A stretch of 10,157 nt of DNA from assembly GCA_023489065.1 (NCBI GenBank), contig JAMDCL010000127.1, positions 1-10,157 on the forward strand, given 5' to 3'. The position numbers and the translations under genes were made by a program. This document shows, one piece after another, positions 5,438 to 10,157 of the stretch (the stretch's first letter is position 1; each line of letters begins with the position of its first letter). The notes beneath the pieces are model-generated. The model searched no databases and was not told the origin of the DNA. It worked only from the letters and a program-made list of their open reading frames with translations. Source of the stretch: Deltaproteobacteria bacterium. GTDB lineage: Bacteria; JAMCPX01.

Positions 5438-8400
5438 TCAGGTTGCTGATTTTACGATGCCGCGGTATATCTCTTCTGTTTTACCGGAAGGTTCTATGCC
5501 CAGTGTCCTGGAAAGGATTGTAGAACATTGCTGGTATACGGTAACAGCTTCGGCAGTGCGTCCGTGCGATTGATACAGCAGCATCAGTCGCTGATAAAAA
5601 AGCTCTGCCTGGTTGTCAATCTCCAGTCCCTTCTTGTATATCCGGACTGCCTGCACCGTATCTCCGCTCCTTTCGTAGTAGTCGCCCAGCATTTCAATAA
5701 AGTGCGTAAACCGGTCATGCAGACTATCCCGAAAACTTATGGCCCATGATGGCAGGGCCCCCTGCGCAAAAAAATCACCCTTGTATAGATTGATGATACG
5801 CCTTCCCAGCTCCCGGACCTTCCTGTCCCTGTCAGACTGCTTTATGGATGTATCACTGCCATGCAATAGTTCCTCCTCGCTTTCGAACAGGGAATCAAAT
5901 GCCTGTACATCTACCCAGCATGTCTTCGGGTTCAGCATAAGCCTGCCTGCCTCCGCTATCACGGCATCGTTGGAACCGAGCAGCTTTCTTAACCGGTGGA
6001 TGGTCGTATCCAGCGTCTGGTGTGCATAGTCGCCCTGGGCATCAGGCCACAGCATGCCGCTGATATGATCCAGTTCGACTGCTTTGTCGTGATTGACGAC
6101 AAGGAACTGCAGCAGCTCAATAGGTTTGATCTGCGATTTCTTTGACAACGCTCCAGGTACCTCATCGTGGAGAATCTTGAAATTGCCGAGCGTATAAATC
6201 TTTAATGCCCATGGCCAGTTCTCGCATGCATACGGAGGTGTGTCCGGAAAGAGATTTCGCTGCCTGATAAGACTTTTAACGTACTCCGGGGTTATACCGG
6301 CATCCAGCGCTTTAAGACATAACTGAGCCATATCAGACGGAATAAAACCGTGAAAGTTGATATACCCTTTGTCCCGGCCCAACTTCATGGCCTTACGCAG
6401 GAACATCAGACCGGATTTTCTATTACCTTGATCGAATTGAATAAGTGCCATTGCTGTAAAATACATATAGGTTAAATAAGGGCTCCATTTCCCTGATGTA
6501 TATGCTTTGCGCAGGTAGTGTAATGCCTTTTTATCTTCCGATAGTGCATGTAAGATGCGAGACATTTGAAGATAATTCATTTCTATTTGATTTATGGCAC
6601 CGGATTCCAGGGCTAACTGTAATGCTTTTTTTTGATTTATGAGTGCAGGAGCAAAGTTTTGTTGCATCAGGAACTCCCCTGCCAAAAAGTAATAAAATAA
6701 AGCGGCATCAAATGGGCCTGCTTGACCGATTGTTTTTGAAGCTTGCTGTAAAAGCCTTCCGGAAAGCGCCAGATCTCCGGAATCAAAAGCCCATCCTATC
6801 CCGTAACATAAAAGCGTATGATCCAGCACATGAACACCTGTTTTCAGAGCTAATTCCATGCCCTGATACATCGGAGTAAACGACGGATCGTGTTCAACGA
6901 TTTTCCAGCAATACAACACCTCCAAATCTTTAAACGTAATAAAGGTCAGGGGTGATATTCTATCTGAATAGGTCAGCTTTCTGTAAGGTGCAATGATTGA
7001 ACCGGCCTTTGCGAAATCGCCTGTAAAAATATAATAAAGACTTATGATGAGGCCCAATTGTATAGTAAAGTTGAGATCCCTGCTTTTTTCCATGATAGAA
7101 AAGCCCTGCTCAATCCACTTTTTTATTTTTGGATTAAAGGGCTGCCTGAATACCATGGCTCCTAACATGGCATACGTTGCCGGAGCAGCTACTTCTTGCG
7201 AGGGAAAGGTTTTATTTTTATTCATAAGCCCTTCCATAACATCTATCCAGCGATCGTAAAGCTTATAATTCCCAAACTGATACGTCACAGAATAGACAGC
7301 ACCGGTCCATGCCATAAACATCCCCGTCTTTTCATTATTTTTCTCAAAAAGCTTAAATGCTTTTTCAAAGAGAGCGTGGGTTTTGGAAGGTTCAAACGGT
7401 AGTCTGCACATGCCGAACCAATAAATAAGCCATGGATCCTTTTTCACTATTTGATCGGGCAGATCTTTCAGCCATGCATCCAGTGTCTGGTGCCTACCCT
7501 GCGAAATAAGGTCAGACGCGTGTTTTAAGATCAATTTTATGGCCTCTGTCCAATCCCTGAATCGTAAGAACAACGCAAGTGCTTCTTCACTATATCCGGC
7601 ATCTGCTAATATTCGGGCAGCATTTTGTTGAACCTTGATTTTGAATTCCTGATCAAACTTATCCTGCATCTTTAAGAGCAGAAATTCCCTGAATAGGTCA
7701 TGGTATGAATATGTGTTATCCTGGTGCTTGATGGTAAAATACTGGGACCTCACCAGCCCGTTCAATATACGCTCTGAATCATCCCTCTTTGTAATCCTGT
7801 CCGCCATATTCACAGTCATGGAAGGAAAAAGACTTGTCTTCAAAAGAAAATCCCGCATGTCCGGTGCCAACCGGTCGAATATTTCAGAGGAAAAATAATC
7901 AAATATCGCCTGATAATCTTTAAAATCCCTAACAGATCTAACATCCAATCTACCCTTAAACTGCTCAAGCATCAGTACAATCCCGGCTGCCCAGCCGTCT
8001 GTCAATTCATGCAGCCTCTTTACATTCTCATCGCTGTGTCCCTTCCCTGAGCGCAGCCTGATAAGTTCACTCGTTTCCTCATGCGTAAACTTGATCATCC
8101 CATGGTCAATAACTTCCAGCATGGTGTTTGCCCTGAGTCTGGAAAACGTATCCGGGGGTTCTGTCCGGCTTATCAATAAGACATTCCCGTGCTCCGGAAC
8201 CTTCATCAAAGCCTCATGCATGATGGTATGAAAAAGCGGATTCGAATTGACCTCATGGTAATTATCGAACACGAGGACAAAACCTTCGGGCAGCATGCTA
8301 TAGAGAATCTCGAAATATCTGCGCGCGTATGTTTCTATATGGGGAAGATACTCAGGCGTTAGAGCAGAAAGCCTGGAGCTTCTCTTGCCCATTTTCACTT

Positions 8401-8653
8401 GAACAAGGAGTTTCAGGTAATAGAAGAATGCGGCAAGGTCCCTATCCGAGCTGTCAATATGATACCAGGCATGGGGAATCTTGTATGCCGATAGATAACT
8501 TGCAACCAGGGTTGTCTTACCCGAGCCGGGCAGGCCGGTGACCCAGATCGCACTTTTCTTCCTTGCCTGTTCAAGCGCGAGAAACAACCGTTTCCTGAAA
8601 ACAACATCGTCAACGACAGGACTTTGCAGCTTTGCAAGCATATTGGTCTGCAA
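5438..8653 (-). CDS. MalT-like ATPase / BTAD transcriptional regulator (right paralog)
   Basis: A 1071-residue paralog of the regulator at 1334-4537 with the same layout: Walker A GLPGSGKTT at 40-48, Walker B VLVFDNYHE at 126-134, YHDLFREFL at the end of the ATPase module, a helical middle, winged helix from 813 (WPWALKIYTLG, LWPDA, IHRLRKLLG) and BTAD to the end. By hand count identity is about 64% over the first 140 residues and about 68% over the first 80 of the winged helix. I place the start at TTG 8653: it has GAGGGGGA 6 nt upstream, and from it the two paralogs align residue by residue. An in-frame ATG at 8707 has no Shine-Dalgarno and would add 18 unmatched residues. The central part looks more AT-rich than in the left paralog. 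Inducer and targets are unknown. Confidence 0.88.
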   Translation of the reverse strand: MQTNMLAKLQSPVVDDVVFRKRLFLALEQARKKSAIWVTGLPGSGKTTLVASYLSAYKIPHAWYHIDSSDRDLAAFFYYLKLLVQVKMGKRSSRLSALTPEYLPHIETYARRYFEILYSMLPEGFVLVFDNYHEVNSNPLFHTIMHEALMKVPEHGNVLLISRTEPPDTFSRLRANTMLEVIDHGMIKFTHEETSELIRLRSGKGHSDENVKRLHELTDGWAAGIVLMLEQFKGRLDVRSVRDFKDYQAIFDYFSSEIFDRLAPDMRDFLLKTSLFPSMTVNMADRITKRDDSERILNGLVRSQYFTIKHQDNTYSYHDLFREFLLLKMQDKFDQEFKIKVQQNAARILADAGYSEEALALFLRFRDWTEAIKLILKHASDLISQGRHQTLDAWLKDLPDQIVKKDPWLIYWFGMCRLPFEPSKTHALFEKAFKLFEKNNEKTGMFMAWTGAVYSVTYQFGNYKLYDRWIDVMEGLMNKNKTFPSQEVAAPATYAMLGAMVFRQPFNPKIKKWIEQGFSIMEKSRDLNFTIQLGLIISLYYIFTGDFAKAGSIIAPYRKLTYSDRISPLTFITFKDLEVLYCWKIVEHDPSFTPMYQGMELALKTGVHVLDHTLLCYGIGWAFDSGDLALSGRLLQQASKTIGQAGPFDAALFYYFLAGEFLMQQNFAPALINQKKALQLALESGAINQIEMNYLQMSRILHALSEDKKALHYLRKAYTSGKWSPYLTYMYFTAMALIQFDQGNRKSGLMFLRKAMKLGRDKGYINFHGFIPSDMAQLCLKALDAGITPEYVKSLIRQRNLFPDTPPYACENWPWALKIYTLGNFKILHDEVPGALSKKSQIKPIELLQFLVVNHDKAVELDHISGMLWPDAQGDYAHQTLDTTIHRLRKLLGSNDAVIAEAGRLMLNPKTCWVDVQAFDSLFESEEELLHGSDTSIKQSDRDRKVRELGRRIINLYKGDFFAQGALPSWAISFRDSLHDRFTHFIEMLGDYYERSGDTVQAVRIYKKGLEIDNQAELFYQRLMLLYQSHGRTAEAVTVYQQCSTILSRTLGIEPSGKTEEIYRGIVKSAT

Positions 8654-8666
8654 TCTTATCCCCCTC

Positions 8667-8695
8667 TGTTTACGGCATCGTACGTATTTGTTTAC
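8667..8695. promoter_or_regulatory. TGTTTAC direct repeat at 22-bp spacing
   Basis: TGTTTAC occurs at 8667-8673 and 8689-8695, start to start 22 bp or two helical turns. It lies directly upstream of the right paralog's Shine-Dalgarno and covers the candidate -10. Helix-phased heptamers are typical of SARP-type binding sites, so this could be an autoregulatory site. The heptamer is not the same as the repeat in front of the left paralog. Confidence 0.3.
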
Positions 8696-8717
8696 TAGAG
8701 GTGCCATAAAAAGTCAA
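8689..8717 (-). promoter_or_regulatory. Candidate promoter of the right paralog
   Basis: On the minus strand, TTGACT (8712-8717) and TAAACA (8689-8694) are separated by 17 bp. The -35 is good and the -10 poor, as often seen in activator-dependent promoters. A start near 8682 would leave a leader of about 30 nt before the TTG start codon. Confidence 0.3.
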
Positions 8718-8720
8718 TGT

Positions 8721-8750
8721 CCGGGAAAACCGGCTCTCTGGAGACAGAGA
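8721..8750 (-). terminator. Two adjacent hairpins after prmC
   Basis: TCTCTG-GAGA-CAGAGA (8735-8750) is a perfect 6-bp stem with a 4-base loop, followed by CCGG-GAAAA-CCGG (8721-8733). They lie in the 158-bp gap between prmC and the right paralog. On the minus strand a T-run (TTTTT) comes only after about 7 further bases. They may end the prfA-prmC transcript, but the U-tract is too far from the stem for a confident intrinsic terminator. Confidence 0.3.
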
Positions 8751-8811
8751 TAGGAAAAGAGGCCGGAACGAAATGCACACTATAAGCCAGCCTGCCCGTT
8801 GCATTTTTCTG

Positions 8812-9705
8812 TCAATCCGATCCTTTGGCATTGACACGTACCTTATTGTACTTTCGGGAAAATATGCTCATGCGCGGAAGACCGGAAAAATCATTGATTG
8901 TTTTAATGTATCGGAGCGATGGCTGGTCCTCACCCGTACACAATGTTTCGAGGTATTCCTTGTGGGTATCATCATGCTCTATGAAAAGCATGCCATCCTC
9001 GTCCAGAAATGAGCCTGCCTGTTGAATAATTTTATTGATAACTTCTAAACCCTTTCTTCCGCCGTCTATTGCTTTCACCGGCTCATACAACACCTCTTTC
9101 TGCAAATGCCGTATTCTGTCGTGCGGAACGTAGGGTGGGTTCGAGACGATCAGATCGAATTTTGACCCAACCGGAAGAGCAGAAAACAGATCACCCCGGT
9201 AAAATTTTACCCGTGAACCAAGACCGATCCTGCTGCTGTTTTCTTGTGCAAGACGTAGGGCTCTTGCCGAATTATCACTAAGACTTACCAATGTATGTCT
9301 ATCCATACGTGCTATGCTTAGTCCTATAACCCCGCTGCCACAGCAGAGGTCAAGAATATACTTGTATTTGCGTTCGCCGGTATATTTCAATGCGGTCTCG
9401 ACTAGTAATTCCGTTTCCGGCCTTGGAATTAACACACCCGGGGTTATGAGGAAATCCATCCCCATAAATTCTACAGAACCGATAATGTATTGCACGGGGT
9501 AATGTGTACCGCGCTTTTTTACGGCCCTTCTTATCTTTTCACTGTCGCTGTCCGTGACAGTACTATCTTTATGAATGAGCAGATGTTCTTTCGATATACC
9601 TGTAATGCCTGCTATGATACTCTGTATTTCTGTTGAAGCTATGCTGAGGTGCTTATCGCTTATGTAGTTGTTTATCCAAAGATAGAGAGAATTCAGGCGG
9701 GGCAT
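8812..9705 (-). CDS. prmC: Peptide chain release factor N5-glutamine methyltransferase PrmC (HemK)
   Basis: PrmC uses S-adenosylmethionine to methylate the glutamine of the GGQ motif in release factors, improving peptide release at stop codons. The 297-residue product is close to the family's usual 280 or so. It has the N-terminal helical domain (1-80, with PVQYIIG at 70-76), IPRPETELLV at 93-102, the SAM-binding loop DLCCGSGVIG at 119-128 and the catalytic NPPY at 189-192. It begins 3 nt after the stop of prfA, so enzyme and substrate are co-transcribed and likely translationally coupled. No strong Shine-Dalgarno precedes the ATG, which fits coupling. The short basic tail after FSRKY is not conserved in general. 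Confidence 0.95.
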   Translation of the reverse strand: MPRLNSLYLWINNYISDKHLSIASTEIQSIIAGITGISKEHLLIHKDSTVTDSDSEKIRRAVKKRGTHYPVQYIIGSVEFMGMDFLITPGVLIPRPETELLVETALKYTGERKYKYILDLCCGSGVIGLSIARMDRHTLVSLSDNSARALRLAQENSSRIGLGSRVKFYRGDLFSALPVGSKFDLIVSNPPYVPHDRIRHLQKEVLYEPVKAIDGGRKGLEVINKIIQQAGSFLDEDGMLFIEHDDTHKEYLETLCTGEDQPSLRYIKTINDFSGLPRMSIFSRKYNKVRVNAKGSD

Positions 9706-9708
9706 ACT

Positions 9709-10157
9709 TTATTTCGCGGAGATCACGTGGGCAAGCTCGTTTGCCCTGTAATAAGACGTCAGAGCATCTATAAATTCGTCAATATCTCCAGCGAGGATTG
9801 TGGTTAATGAATATACGGTATAATTGATCCTGTGATCCGTCACCCTGTTCTGAGGAAAATTATACGTCCTTATCTTCTCACTGCGGTCCCCGGTACCGAC
9901 CTGATTCCGCCTGTCCTGTGCCCGCTCTGATGTTTGTTTCTCTATATTCATGGTCAGCAACCGTGATTTTATTATTTTCATTGCCTTTATCCTGTTTTGA
10001 TACTGCGAACGTTCATCCTGGCATACAACAACCATACCTGTGGGTATATGTGTTATCCTTATGGCGGTCTCGAGTTTATTCACATTCTGACCACCGTGGC
10101 CTCCTGCCCGGAACGTGTCTATCTTTAAATCATCCGTCTTAATGTCAATCTCGACAT
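9709..10157 (-). CDS. prfA: Peptide chain release factor 1, C-terminal part
   Basis: The window holds the last 148 codons; the N-terminal part with the stop-codon-recognition PxT motif lies beyond the right edge. RF1 reads UAA and UAG and triggers hydrolysis of peptidyl-tRNA through the GGQ loop, seen here at 10087-10095 within RAGGHGGQNVNKLETAIR. RITHIPTGMVV, CQDERSQ and YNFPQNRVTDHRINYTVYSL are diagnostic of RF1 rather than RF2. The residues around GGQ differ slightly from the common SGAGGQHVN. An ATG within this stretch (10083) is internal and not the real start. prmC follows immediately. Confidence 0.95.
   Translation of the reverse strand, partial: VEIDIKTDDLKIDTFRAGGHGGQNVNKLETAIRITHIPTGMVVVCQDERSQYQNRIKAMKIIKSRLLTMNIEKQTSERAQDRRNQVGTGDRSEKIRTYNFPQNRVTDHRINYTVYSLTTILAGDIDEFIDALTSYYRANELAHVISAK

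Noticed and set aside
8654..8707. 18-codon N-terminal extension of the right paralog from ATG 8707
   Set aside because: No Shine-Dalgarno before it, no counterpart in the left paralog, and it overlaps the candidate promoter and heptamer repeats.

Overview
The window is bacterial chromosomal DNA of moderate GC. Nearly everything is on the minus strand, so in transcription order it reads from right to left. The prfA-prmC pair is a housekeeping anchor. The MalT-like/BTAD regulators, the HicBA toxin-antitoxin, the restriction-modification fragments and the REP-like repeats fit an environmental, probably anaerobic, Gram-negative bacterium of the Desulfobacterota or Nitrospirota kind. That placement is a guess from gene content, with no marker-based support.

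Right part (8812-10157): the C-terminal third of peptide chain release factor 1 (prfA, running off the right edge) and prmC, the methyltransferase that modifies the release-factor GGQ glutamine. They are 3 nt apart and form an operon of enzyme and substrate.

Middle (1334-8811): two large paralogous regulators of about 1070 residues, both on the minus strand. Each has an N-terminal MalT/STAND-type ATPase, a long helical (TPR-like) middle and a C-terminal OmpR-like winged helix plus bacterial transcriptional activation domain (BTAD), as in SARP/AfsR-type regulators. They align without gaps over at least the first 140 residues, and their DNA-binding domains begin at the same residue number (813). 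Between them, on the plus strand, is a short DeoR/HTH_11-type regulator, divergent from the left paralog and convergent with the right one, followed by a possible 24-residue small ORF. The divergent intergenic region (4538-4781) holds a perfect 11-bp tandem direct repeat and several inverted repeats. A 7-bp direct repeat at 22-bp spacing lies just upstream of the other paralog. Both spacings are what helix-phased winged-helix activators of this type use, so auto- or cross-regulation is a reasonable hypothesis.

Left part (1-1333) is an accessory mosaic. A hicB-hicA toxin-antitoxin module with a readable promoter and palindromic operator sits between two copies of the 5' end of a restriction-modification (Eco57I/type IIG-like N-6 DNA methylase) gene. 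The right copy is truncated and carries an in-frame 101-bp insertion with 11-bp terminal inverted repeats and a 4-bp target duplication. Removing the element and one target copy restores the expected motif EFINPFFEAFGWD. The left copy runs off the window and may be the start of the intact gene, with its own start codon and Shine-Dalgarno inside a segment absent from the other copy. A REP-like hairpin begins exactly at the end of the duplicated segment.
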